64,000 nucleotides of DNA from a bacterium (lineage in GTDB: Bacteria > Actinomycetota > Acidimicrobiia > Acidimicrobiales > Bin134), in NCBI GenBank assembly GCA_026708015.1, contig JAPOVT010000029.1, forward strand, positions 1 through 64,000, in the 5' to 3' direction. The notes under the pieces are model-generated. The model was not told the origin of the DNA, did not search any database, and worked only from the letters and a program-made list of their open reading frames with translations. A program made the position numbers and the translations under genes. Positions 6,605-13,603 of the stretch are shown here, in pieces. Each line of letters begins with the position of its first letter. Positions within the stretch are counted from its first letter, which is position 1.

Positions 6605-7186
6605 ATGTCTGCGAAGGCGACCACCGGTTTGCCGGAGGTCTTTACTCATGCCGACGCGCGAAACGCTGGCATCTCTGATCGCGACCTGTATCGGATGCGA
6701 GATTGCGGCGATATTGACCGCATTGCCCGAGGCATCTACGCCCATCCAGGATTCGAGGCTGACCCTGATCTGGTCGAAGTCGCCATCCGCGCGCCGAAGG
6801 CAACGCTGTGCCTGACATCGGCGCTGGCATACCACGACCTAACTGACGACATCCCGCTGGCCATCAACGCCGCATTGCCTCGGTCGCAACGGCCGCCCAA
6901 GACGGAGGCACCGGTCACCTGGCACCGATTCGACTCCGACACCTTCGACATCGGCCGCACGACGACTCCAGTTACCGACCAACTTCCCATAGGCATCTAC
7001 AGTCCGACCCGAACCATCGTCGATGCGTACCGCCTGCGGCACCTCTACGGAACCGACCAGGCCCTGGAAGCCCTCAAACGCTGGCTGCGAATCAGGGGAA
7101 ACCAGCCGGCTGCGCTCCTGGACGTGGCCGGTCGCTTCCCCAAGTCCGCTCCGGCAATTCGATTGACCCTCGAGATACTGGTGTGA
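6605..7186 (+). CDS. AbiEi-like type IV antitoxin
   Basis: A 193-aa protein with an N-terminal winged-helix region (FTHADARNAGISDRDLYRMRDCGDIDRIARGIY) followed by the AbiEi C-domain pattern (TLCLTSALAYHDLTDDIP and IYSPTRTIVDAYRLRHLYG). AbiEi proteins repress and counteract AbiEii nucleotidyltransferase toxins. No AbiEii gene follows, only a 40-codon open fragment of unknown origin (7187-7312) and a terminator, so this is an orphan antitoxin or stand-alone regulator. Confidence 0.75.
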   Translation: MSAKATTGLPEVFTHADARNAGISDRDLYRMRDCGDIDRIARGIYAHPGFEADPDLVEVAIRAPKATLCLTSALAYHDLTDDIPLAINAALPRSQRPPKTEAPVTWHRFDSDTFDIGRTTTPVTDQLPIGIYSPTRTIVDAYRLRHLYGTDQALEALKRWLRIRGNQPAALLDVAGRFPKSAPAIRLTLEILV

Positions 7187-7312
7187 CCGCTGGGCCCGCT
7201 CCTCACGCTGCCATTCGAAAGTGCATCTGTCGATGCAATCGAGCGGGAGCGCGAGGAGATCTACGTGACCCAAATTGAGGTCGAGGTTGGCTGGTTGACG
7301 CGGTACATTTGA
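7187..7312 (+). other. Unassigned in-frame fragment after AbiEi
   Basis: Right after the AbiEi stop, an open frame reads PLGPLLTLPFESASVD... to VEVGWLTRYI and stop, with no start codon. It looks like the C-terminal end of a lost gene, perhaps left by deletion of the toxin, but I cannot name the family. Confidence 0.3.
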
Positions 7313-7319
7313 CACACCC

Positions 7320-7350
7320 ACCCGGCTCCATGAGGGCCGGGTCTTTCTTT
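7320..7350 (+). terminator. Intrinsic terminator
   Basis: ACCCGGC (7320-7326) pairs with GCCGGGT (7336-7342), followed by CTTTCTTT. It separates the AbiEi unit from the HigA-like gene. Confidence 0.7.
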
Positions 7351-7373
7351 GGCTATAGGACCGGGAGGCAGGA

Positions 7374-7700
7374 ATGTTGCAAAGAACTGTTCATCCGGGG
7401 GAGGTGCTCAAGGGCGAGTTGGAGGAGTTCGGGATCACGCCGACCGAGCTAGCTCGCCAGATTGCCGTGCCGCCCAATCGGGTATCTCAGATCATTGCCG
7501 GCAAGCGGTCGATCACCGGTGATACGGCGCTTCGGCTCGGCCACTGGTTCGGCGCTGAGCCTCAGTTTTGGATGAACCTGCAAACCCAACACGATTTGGC
7601 GATGGCGGTCCAGAAACACGGCGAAGCAGTGGAGGCACTGCCCACGGGGGACTGTGATTACGGGCGCACATCGAGATCACGGAGCCGAAAAGGCGGCTGA
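7374..7700 (+). CDS. HigA-family antitoxin (XRE HTH)
   Basis: A 108-aa protein starting MLQRTVHPGEVLKGELEEFGITPTELA, with the HTH at about residues 24-60 (ARQIAVPPNRVSQIIAGKRSITGDTALRLGHWFG). This is the signature of HigA-type addiction-module antitoxins. HigB normally precedes higA, but none is present. The last 20 residues (RTSRSRSRKGG) are unlike the family, so the 3-prime end may be altered. Orphan antitoxin. Confidence 0.8.
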   Translation: MLQRTVHPGEVLKGELEEFGITPTELARQIAVPPNRVSQIIAGKRSITGDTALRLGHWFGAEPQFWMNLQTQHDLAMAVQKHGEAVEALPTGDCDYGRTSRSRSRKGG

Positions 7701-7716
7701 GATCGGGCACTGCCGG

Positions 7717-8016
7717 TTAGTCAGAGATGGCTGAGAAGTTCTCGGAGGACAGTTCGTCGAAAGATTGGCCGGTGACGTCGAGATAGAGGCTTAGCGGGCA
7801 GACATCGACTTCAGTGCCATCGTCCCACGCCACTGCACCGGAATCGGCCACTAAATGTGCAGAGCGCCAGAAGTCCTGGTCAGTCCATGCCGCGAAGACG
7901 CCGCCAAGGGCTGTGCTATCCGACATGTCGACAATGCCGCTGGTGCCGTCGTCGAACCGCAGCCAGAGCTTGTACGGCTCTAGAACCTCGAGTTCGACTA
8001 CGTGGGGCGACAGCAT
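7717..8016 (-). CDS. DUF2442 domain protein
   Basis: A 99-aa protein with the DUF2442 pattern: VVELEVLEPYKLWLRFDDGTSGIVDMS, then GGVFAAWTDQDFWRSAHLV and WDDGTEVDVCPLSLYLDVTG. DUF2442 genes usually sit beside a DUF4160 gene in TA-like or phage-related pairs; no partner is visible here. Function unknown. Confidence 0.75.
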   Translation of the reverse strand: MLSPHVVELEVLEPYKLWLRFDDGTSGIVDMSDSTALGGVFAAWTDQDFWRSAHLVADSGAVAWDDGTEVDVCPLSLYLDVTGQSFDELSSENFSAISD

Positions 8017-8120
8017 GAGGTAAACGATATTTTCAGTTGCCCGTCAACCACGAATGACTTCCCCCTGTCACGCCAATTCGATTGACAGGCGAATACGCCC
8101 TCCAACCTTTTCGGATGCCC

Positions 8121-8363
8121 CTACTCGCTGGGTTGGAAGGGAGGCGGAATGAGGTCTTCGTACATGGCCGGGTCGGGAGGAACAACTGCCATTTTGCCGT
8201 TGCGCCGCGTCACCACCCCCGTGCCGGTTTGATATGCCACGAGATGGGCTTGCTTGGCGGCAAGCTTCAGCGACCGCAGGATGGATTCGGTCAACTCCTC
8301 GCCGCGCAGGATAGGGGGATGGTCGCCAGAGCCCTTCTGGTCGATATCGCTCGGCTCAGTCAT
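8121..8363 (-). CDS. 80-aa partner-like protein, orphan copy
   Basis: Nearly identical to the 80-aa protein at 2575-2817, differing mainly at KGS/KDS, RRNGKMAV/RHNGKVQV and the last three residues. Here it has its own strong ribosome-binding site (AGGAGG about 7 nt before the ATG at 8363) and no kinase gene next to it. If the family is an antitoxin this copy could act in trans on the kinase at 2810-3337. Confidence 0.7.
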   Translation of the reverse strand: MTEPSDIDQKGSGDHPPILRGEELTESILRSLKLAAKQAHLVAYQTGTGVVTRRNGKMAVVPPDPAMYEDLIPPPFQPSE

Positions 8364-8392
8364 GGGCACCCTCCTCCTTCTTCGTTCTGCAC

Positions 8393-8605
8393 CTAGGCGG
8401 TGACGCCCTCGGCCAAGGCGAGCAGCAGATCGGTCACTCGTTGGTTGTTGCCTGCTGCAACCAGGTCTAGCGGCCTCTCGTAGCCAAGATTTGGGTTTGG
8501 TGAGCGCAACCAGAATCTTGCTGCGTCATCGCTCATCACCGTGCGGGCAAGGTCGACGGCGGCATTCGAATCTAGGAGCGGGTCTGTGTCGCTCCAGCTC
8601 TCCAT
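8393..8605 (-). CDS. MbcA/ParS/Xre-type (DUF2384) antitoxin-like protein
   Basis: A 70-aa protein ending in SPNPNLGYERPLDLVAAGNNQRVTDLLLALAEG, the MbcA/ParS toxin-binding motif that normally pairs with RES-domain NADase toxins. The N-terminal HTH of full Xre antitoxins (about 140 aa) is absent, so this is either a short MbcA-like form or a truncated gene. No RES-domain gene is adjacent. Confidence 0.65.
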   Translation of the reverse strand: MESWSDTDPLLDSNAAVDLARTVMSDDAARFWLRSPNPNLGYERPLDLVAAGNNQRVTDLLLALAEGVTA

Positions 8606-8622
8606 AGGCCTTCAGTATTTCA

Positions 8623-8651
8623 TTGTGATTGCCCATGCGCTCGGCTAGGGT
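8623..8651 (+). promoter_or_regulatory. Promoter of hairpin RNA copy C
   Basis: TTGTGA (8623-8628), 17-bp spacer, TAGGGT (8646-8651), followed by TGACCTCAATCT as in copy D. Confidence 0.55.
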
Positions 8652-8657
8652 GACCTC

Positions 8658-8706
8658 AATCTCCCCCGCCTGCCCTGTTCAGCAGGGCATGGCGGGGGTT
8701 TATTTT
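8658..8706 (+). ncRNA. Short hairpin RNA of the NYN-linked family, copy C
   Basis: CCCCGCC (8664-8670) pairs with GGCGGGG (8691-8697) around CCCTG/CAGGG, followed by TTTATTTTC. Downstream GGAGCCTTGTCTGACAC resembles the start region of the NYN gene at 4776-4793, but the nuclease itself is absent: the unit survives without its gene. Confidence 0.6.
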
Positions 8707-8767
8707 CTCGGAGCCTTGTCTGACACAGGCACCTTCTCATACTGGCTCTTGCAGATAGCCTGATCAC

Positions 8768-8935
8768 ATGAGCACCGAACCCCAGGGCAGCGACCACAAT
8801 GAGAACGAAGTCCGCATGCCCAAGGTGCTGCCGTCAATCACCGTGAACCGGGGCCTCATTCCCGACTCGTGGGGCATTTTGGGCAGATTGCGCAAAAGGA
8901 AAACTGAAGATCGGCGACCCGCCTCGCCCAACTAA
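8768..8935 (+). CDS. Small hypothetical protein (55 aa)
   Basis: ATG at 8768 opens a 55-codon frame, MSTEPQGSDHNENEVRMPKV... to RKRKTEDRRPASPN. It is highly polar with a basic C-terminus, and no family is recognised. It lies after hairpin copy C where an NYN gene would be expected. Coding status is uncertain because no strong ribosome-binding site is seen. Confidence 0.3.
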   Translation: MSTEPQGSDHNENEVRMPKVLPSITVNRGLIPDSWGILGRLRKRKTEDRRPASPN

Positions 8936-8950
8936 AGGCGAAGCTCGAAC

Positions 8951-9547
8951 TCAGCAGTTCACGTACTTGAAGGGTGAGGACTCGCCAATCCGATACACCT
9001 CGCGGATGACTCCCCGGTTGACGGCAAAGGCGTAGTCGGCGCCATTGCGGCGGGGCCCAAGCGTCCACCAGCCTTGCGTTGTCTCGTACAGTTCCTGGGC
9101 GGACATCTCCGGTGACCAGAGCCGGGGAATCCGAAACAGGATCACCCGCTCTTTGATCTCAGGCGCTTGGGGAGCATCAAAGAGCGATATTGCGACATCA
9201 GTGGTCATTCGGCCCCGCCGCCAAACGTGATGTCCCTCGACCTTGTTGGTGAGCTCGTCTGTGCCCAGCAGCTGAATCGCCGCTGCTTCGACCTCGAATG
9301 CCGTTCGGTCGGTGAGCCCGAAACGCAGCAGCTGATGTTCGACTTGTTGGCCTGCGCCATGGATCTCCCTGATCCGATCCAGCTTGTCGCTGGCCGCCTC
9401 CTCGTCGCCAAGGGCATCTTGGGCGTGGGCGAACACCCGGCTCCCGTTTCCCTTGCCCACATAGAAGATCTCGCCGTCGCGCGGATCGATCAACAGATAG
9501 ACGTACGCCTTGAGCTGCTCGCTCACATAGGGCGAAAATGCGCTCAC
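8951..9547 (-). CDS. GIY-YIG nuclease-domain protein (LEM-3-like)
   Basis: 198 aa from the GTG at 9547. The GIY-YIG core is clear: AYVYLLIDPRDGEIFYVGKGNGSRVFAHA at about residues 14-42. The C-terminal ~120 residues (GHHVWRRGRMTTDVAISLF, YETTQGWWTLGPRRNGADYAFAV) are shared with a family of hypothetical proteins. GIY-YIG domains are metal-dependent endonucleases. Upstream in-frame codons to 9874 overlap the MazF-like gene and read like a shadow, so they are excluded. It follows the PanAT-like pair by 46 bp on the same strand and could be co-transcribed. A truncated duplicate lies at 5437-5607. Confidence 0.75.
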   Translation of the reverse strand: MSAFSPYVSEQLKAYVYLLIDPRDGEIFYVGKGNGSRVFAHAQDALGDEEAASDKLDRIREIHGAGQQVEHQLLRFGLTDRTAFEVEAAAIQLLGTDELTNKVEGHHVWRRGRMTTDVAISLFDAPQAPEIKERVILFRIPRLWSPEMSAQELYETTQGWWTLGPRRNGADYAFAVNRGVIREVYRIGESSPFKYVNC

Positions 9548-9593
9548 CGACCGTGCCCCCGCCCGAAACACCCGTGGCTTCTGTTGGTAACGC

Positions 9594-9977
9594 TCAGAAC
9601 GGGCTGGTTCCGTCTGCAAGTCCCATGTATTGCAGCACCCTTGCCCTGAGCAATTCCAGCTTCTCGTCTGGCAACGGCCCTGTGTGGTCGCCCAGCGCCT
9701 TCTTCTCCAGTGGCTGGATGGCGGGAACCCGAATCCAAGTCTTCTTAGGGCAATTGGCCTCTCCGGCGGCGAGCTTGACGCAGAATTGGGTCTTGTGTGT
9801 TGTCGAGCTGGACATCGGACAGCCCAAGACGAGCGGCCAAGCGGGGTTGTCATTGGATTCTTGGCCGCTGACAATCACAAATGGACGGCGCTCATCATGA
9901 TATTCCCGCGCTGAGTCGGGCGGGAGCGAAATCGCGTCGTCCGCGACTAGATACACGCCTCCAGTCAGGATTCTCAC
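9594..9977 (-). CDS. MazF/PemK-like toxin of a Panacea pair
   Basis: A 127-aa protein starting at GTG 9977. MRILTGGVYLVADD, RRPFVIVSGQESND and WPLVLGCPMSS match the MazF/PemK beta-barrel, followed by VKLAAGEANCPKKTWIRVPAIQPLEK and a C-terminal helix. MazF-type toxins cut RNA at short sequences. It sits 5 bp after the Panacea-domain gene, the arrangement of PanAT toxin-antitoxin systems. Confidence 0.75.
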   Translation of the reverse strand: MRILTGGVYLVADDAISLPPDSAREYHDERRPFVIVSGQESNDNPAWPLVLGCPMSSSTTHKTQFCVKLAAGEANCPKKTWIRVPAIQPLEKKALGDHTGPLPDEKLELLRARVLQYMGLADGTSPF

Positions 9978-9982
9978 AGAAT

Positions 9983-10636
9983 CTACAGAATCCTGCGGGT
10001 GGCCCTTGCGCGTGCATCGGCCAGGGCCTCTAGCTCTTCCACCAAGAAGGAATAATCTTCGCTTGTCGGAGTGTCATCTGGCGGCTGATCGTCCAAAATC
10101 CTCTGATATCGGGCCAAAGCCGGTCCTATGTTGGGAATCTGCTCATTCTCATCCAAATCGAGGAGGCCTCCTCGATCATCGTTCTCCTTGGCCTCTACCA
10201 GCGGCGGCGTCTGATAGGCGTGCTTTTTCAACCTGTTCGCTGTCCAGCTCCCCATGTCGTCCAAGACGGCATCGATATGTGCGACAAAAGCATCCGACCC
10301 GTCAATTAGAGATGACGATATATGGGCGGCCTTGAGGTCGTGCTCCCTGTTTTCGTTCCACCGTCCCCACCGTGTTGTTTCCCTCTCAACGATTCCTTTC
10401 TGAACAAGGCCGTCTTCTATAGAGGAGAGCACGTTGTCGAATGGTCCATGATTCAGCCATCGCCACGCTATCCCTGACCCTGTGGCGCCACTTTGGTCTA
10501 CGGAGCGGAGGTCAGCCAGATAGAGCAACTTGGCGACCTTGGTGCGATTGATCTGTAAGTTCTTCCTTGAAGCCAGAACCAAGAGGGCCTCAATGCACTT
10601 TGCTGCGCGCTCTCTATTGGTAGCTACCAGACTCAT
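9983..10636 (-). CDS. Panacea-domain (DUF4065/SocA-like) antitoxin
   Basis: A 217-aa protein. Residues 32-75 (RTKVAKLLYLADLRSVDQSGATGSG to WRWLNHGPFDNVL) carry the Panacea/SocA signature, and the central NRLKKHAYQTPPLVEAK fits the rest of the domain. Panacea proteins neutralise many unrelated toxins; the next gene encodes a MazF-like protein, so this is most likely a PanA antitoxin. The C-terminal 60 residues are acidic and may be the specificity extension. Confidence 0.75.
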   Translation of the reverse strand: MSLVATNRERAAKCIEALLVLASRKNLQINRTKVAKLLYLADLRSVDQSGATGSGIAWRWLNHGPFDNVLSSIEDGLVQKGIVERETTRWGRWNENREHDLKAAHISSSLIDGSDAFVAHIDAVLDDMGSWTANRLKKHAYQTPPLVEAKENDDRGGLLDLDENEQIPNIGPALARYQRILDDQPPDDTPTSEDYSFLVEELEALADARARATRRIL

Positions 10637-11005
10637 ACATTCCCGCTCAATACAACTCGTTGGTGCAAGTGGGGCAAGCTAGTGGCTGACACCGACCTTG
10701 GCCAGAGGCGGTCCATTCGTCCCTGTCGTCCAAGAATGCTCACACTATATTTTACCCGCAATCCGAAATGGCGATTTCTGCCGGATCGGGCGTAACGGGC
10801 GCCTTGGCCAAGTCTTCCGGCGCGGCCGCCCATCCTTCCCGCTGCCTTTCCCTTCGTTCTTGGGGGTTCGGTCAGGCTCACATTCGCCTCCCTGTCAGCT
10901 GGTGCCCGCGATCGGATTGCAGGTCGGCACCCTACAGGCAGGCAGTGACAGTACCCGACAACGCCAACTTGAACTGACTCTGTTGCGCTGATGGTGGTCT
11001 GCTTG
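10637..11005. other. Intergenic stretch without a supportable gene
   Basis: An AT-rich patch at 10741-10754 (minus strand TAAAATATAGT) may include the -10 of the Panacea operon promoter, though no good -35 is seen. The rest has only short overlapping frames with no family resemblance. Confidence 0.4.
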
Positions 11006-11325
11006 CTTCTACCCGGGCGGGAGATCGGCGCAGAGGCCGTCCACGCTTCATCCTGGCCCTCAAGAGAGCCCAGCCGATGTGGTGCAGTCGCTTATCGAGG
11101 CCAGCGCGGCTCTCGACGAGTTGTGGGCCCAGATCCCCCCTGGAGCGATCCGTTCATCGACGCCGCACTCCCCATGAGGATCGCCTGGCTCCCACGACGG
11201 CACACCCCCAGCCAAGCCCCATCGGGCTCATGGAACCTCGTGGCCACCGACGGCCCATCGTTCAACGTGGCAATGTCCCAAGGCGTGGTATCGGCTTCTC
11301 CGGGTAACGCCTTCCAAGCCGAAGG
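11006..11325 (+). pseudogene. Broken duplicate of the maleylpyruvate isomerase-like gene
   Basis: Nearly identical to 12892-13345 but lacking about 139 bp (equivalent to 13031-13169), with the junction at 11141. The deletion shifts the reading frame, so no product is expected. With the intact gene it flanks the DUF3800 gene and its leader RNA. Confidence 0.8.
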
Positions 11326-11374
11326 CATCACAGCGTCCTTCATGCGACAGCAAATTGCGAGCGCGTTTGTCCCA

Positions 11375-12196
11375 TCATCCAAATAGCAGTCTGGAACGCT
11401 GGTTCCGGTACTTGTCGCTGACAGCTATCCCGCCACGTGTCAATCCTTCGTCGTCTTGATATAGGTACCGAAGCCTCTTCAGCCGGGCAGAGAACCTGGA
11501 CTGGAGTTCGTCAAATCTGGGGTGTGCGTGGGTGCTGCCAGTCCAATCAGCGCAGTACGCCCGAGCGGCGATGGGAAACAGCAGCCCGGAGGCAACAATG
11601 TCCGCAATCTGAAGCCCCGCGTGGTTGCTGCTCCTGGCGAACACGACCGATTCCATGATTCGGGGGAGCTCGTCACCGGTGGCCTTGAGCTTCCGGGTAA
11701 GCAAGGAGTGGGAGACACGTACGTCATCGTCATGGGCCCTGTTGTCGCACATGATGAGGCCGTGAGAGTTGTTTTCTTCGAGGAATCGGTTGAAGTGCCG
11801 AGCGATGATCTGTACCGACAGTGTGTACGCCTTGTCGGGATCGAGTCCCTCGGTGGGCTTCTTGATCAAGATCCGCCCGACTATGCGAGCGTCGTGTTCT
11901 TCGAGCAGACGGACAGTCTCATGGAGCACCCCTAGCTTTCCTCGCCTCTCCCGGCGGCTTGTTGATCGCACGCCTCTGCGAAGGGCTGAGCCCTTGATCT
12001 CTTCAAGAAGAAAATTGAGGTGGTGCCTTTGGGGCTGGGCTTTAAATCTCCGTTTCACATCGAGAAGATCAAGAGTCAGCGGCGCGATAGCAGAAGCCGG
12101 GAAGATGACTCCGGCGAATGCGACCAGCGGCGTCGCAGCCGGACTCAGATTCGGCGCTTCGAAACCGCCAGACTCGTCGATGTAGCAGAAGTGCAT
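11375..12196 (-). CDS. DUF3800 protein
   Basis: A 273-aa protein beginning MHFCYIDESGGFEAPN. The YIDES motif (residues 5-9), an Asp pair around CDNRAHDDD (150-158) and SNHAGLQIADIVASG (190-204) define DUF3800, a predicted RNase H-fold family with acidic metal-binding residues. Biochemical role is unknown; members cluster in mobile and defence regions. It is preceded by a structured leader RNA (12209-12430). A decayed copy of the same leader and gene start lies at 3358-3650. Confidence 0.8.
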   Translation of the reverse strand: MHFCYIDESGGFEAPNLSPAATPLVAFAGVIFPASAIAPLTLDLLDVKRRFKAQPQRHHLNFLLEEIKGSALRRGVRSTSRRERRGKLGVLHETVRLLEEHDARIVGRILIKKPTEGLDPDKAYTLSVQIIARHFNRFLEENNSHGLIMCDNRAHDDDVRVSHSLLTRKLKATGDELPRIMESVVFARSSNHAGLQIADIVASGLLFPIAARAYCADWTGSTHAHPRFDELQSRFSARLKRLRYLYQDDEGLTRGGIAVSDKYRNQRSRLLFG

Positions 12197-12208
12197 GCTC
12201 CAAAACAG

Positions 12209-12430
12209 CTACGACCGCCCGAAGGCGGCCGTAGGAGTCGGCGTTCGGTTTGTAGCCTAAGCGCCTTTGATAGGTACAACTCCATCATAACGCCAGCAGC
12301 GTGAGCGCGCACACCAACGCTGCCAGACGCGTCTGTGCCCCGCCGAGGCGGGGCACGTTCTGCCAATCGGCAGAAGAGCAAGCTCACGGAACCGAATAGA
12401 TGCGGTCCTTTCCGCCGGAATCAGCCTACA
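12209..12430 (-). ncRNA. DUF3800-associated structured leader RNA, copy 2
   Basis: Immediately upstream of the DUF3800 start. Helices: an 11-bp stem with TTCG loop (12209-12234), GTGCCCCGCC/GGCGGGGCAC (12335-12356), TTCTGCC/GGCAGAA next to it, and TTCGGTT/AACCGAA closing the fold (12390-12396 with 12244-12250). Sequence between helices differs from copy 1 while helices are kept. Fits the published concept of DUF3800 motif RNAs found upstream of these genes. Confidence 0.7.
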
Positions 12431-12497
12431 TCCAGACTTTGTGACATGAAATAGAAATATGGCCGACAAATGAACCAGGGGGAACCGCCCCTGATGG

Positions 12498-12686
12498 GAC
12501 GATTCCCCCTTCGTAGACCTGGCGATAGCATATGCGCTCGAATTGCTGAAGAAGAACGACTACCGCAACCCCACTGCCCATGATCCCAAACTGCATCGTG
12601 ATGTCACCGACATCGAACTCGTCGATGCCCTAACCGCAATGTCCATGGTGCATCAGCGACTGGACGATGCGGCGGTCAAGCTGTAG
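12498..12686 (+). pseudogene. C-terminal gene fragment of unknown family
   Basis: An open frame without start reads DLAIAYALELLKKNDYRNPTAHDPK... to DDAAVKL and stop. It looks like the end of a coding sequence cut off by the DUF3800 insertion or rearrangement. I cannot assign a family. A hairpin (GGGGGAA/TTCCCCC, 12478-12509) marks its left edge. Confidence 0.35.
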
Positions 12687-12688
12687 CA

Positions 12689-13480
12689 GTGACCGGCAGC
12701 GTTGGCGTTGTCGAGGCGGTTGCGTCGAGGCACCGTGAGTTGGCCGGGGTGCTTGAGGCAGTTCAGCCCAACATCGTCTCGGCTGGCTCCCAACTGCCGG
12801 GATGGAGCCGGCTCAACATCGTCTGTCATCTCCGGTATGGGGCTCAGGCCAGCCATCGGATGACCAGCGACGCCCTGGCTGGACAACCGACCGCCTTCTA
12901 TCCGGGCGGGAGATCGGCGCAGAGGCCGTCCACGCTTCATCCTGGCCCTCAAGAGAGCCCAGCCGATGTGGTGCAGTCGCTTATCGAGGCCAGCGCGGCT
13001 CTCGACGGGTTGTGGGCCCAGATCCCCCCTGAGGCGTGGGATGGCACAATCGTCCACGAACCCGAGGACAATCCCGACATCGGGCCGATCACCCTTTTGC
13101 AGCTGGCGATCTTGAGGTTGACCGAGGTCGAAGTGCATGGAACCGACCTCGACCTTGGCCTCTCCGACTGGAGCGATCCGTTCATCGACGCCGCACTCCC
13201 CATGAGGATCGCCTGGCTCCCACGACGCCACACTCCCAGCCAAGCCTCATCGGGCTCATGGAACCTCGTGGCCACCGACGGCCCATCGTTCAACGTGGCA
13301 GTGTCCCAAGGCGTGGTATCGGCTTCTCCCGGCAAGGCCGACCAAGCCGACGCAACCATCTCGGGGCCGAAAGCCGATCTGCTAGGGCTGCTGTTGGGCC
13401 GCGTGGATGTCGCAGACCTGACCATCGCTGGAGACGAAACCACCGCACACCGATTCGCCACCACGTTTCTTCCGCCGTGA
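12689..13480 (+). CDS. Mycothiol-dependent maleylpyruvate isomerase-like (DinB-fold) protein
   Basis: 263 aa from a GTG start just after a stop. The N-terminal region LPGWSRLNIVCHLRYGAQASHRM (about 36-60) is the metal-binding start of the MDMPI/DinB four-helix fold, and LTEVEVHGTDLDLGL in the middle contributes a further His. The C-terminal MDMPI_C-like half follows. Relatives are mycothiol-using isomerases or transferases of Actinobacteria; the substrate is not predictable. A broken duplicate lies at 11006-11325. Confidence 0.75.
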   Translation: MTGSVGVVEAVASRHRELAGVLEAVQPNIVSAGSQLPGWSRLNIVCHLRYGAQASHRMTSDALAGQPTAFYPGGRSAQRPSTLHPGPQESPADVVQSLIEASAALDGLWAQIPPEAWDGTIVHEPEDNPDIGPITLLQLAILRLTEVEVHGTDLDLGLSDWSDPFIDAALPMRIAWLPRRHTPSQASSGSWNLVATDGPSFNVAVSQGVVSASPGKADQADATISGPKADLLGLLLGRVDVADLTIAGDETTAHRFATTFLPP

Positions 13481-13603
13481 CCATTTGACAGCTGACACCC
13501 GCCTCACGCGGTCACAACCCCCATGGGTTCTACAACGAGAGCCGCCCCGCGGTGCCCGGTGATTCTGCAAGTCAGATGAATCTGCATCACTAGGATCCTT
13601 CTT

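Noticed and set aside
9548..9874. N-terminal extension of the GIY-YIG frame
   Set aside because: It overlaps the MazF-like gene in another frame, has no domain, and a GTG start at 9547 gives a normal GIY-YIG N-terminus.
12478..12509. Fifth member of the NYN-linked hairpin RNA family
   Set aside because: The nested GGGGGAA/TTCCCCC stem looks similar in shape but lacks the U-tract, the shared CCTGC/GCAGG core and the TTGNNA-17-TANNNT promoter.
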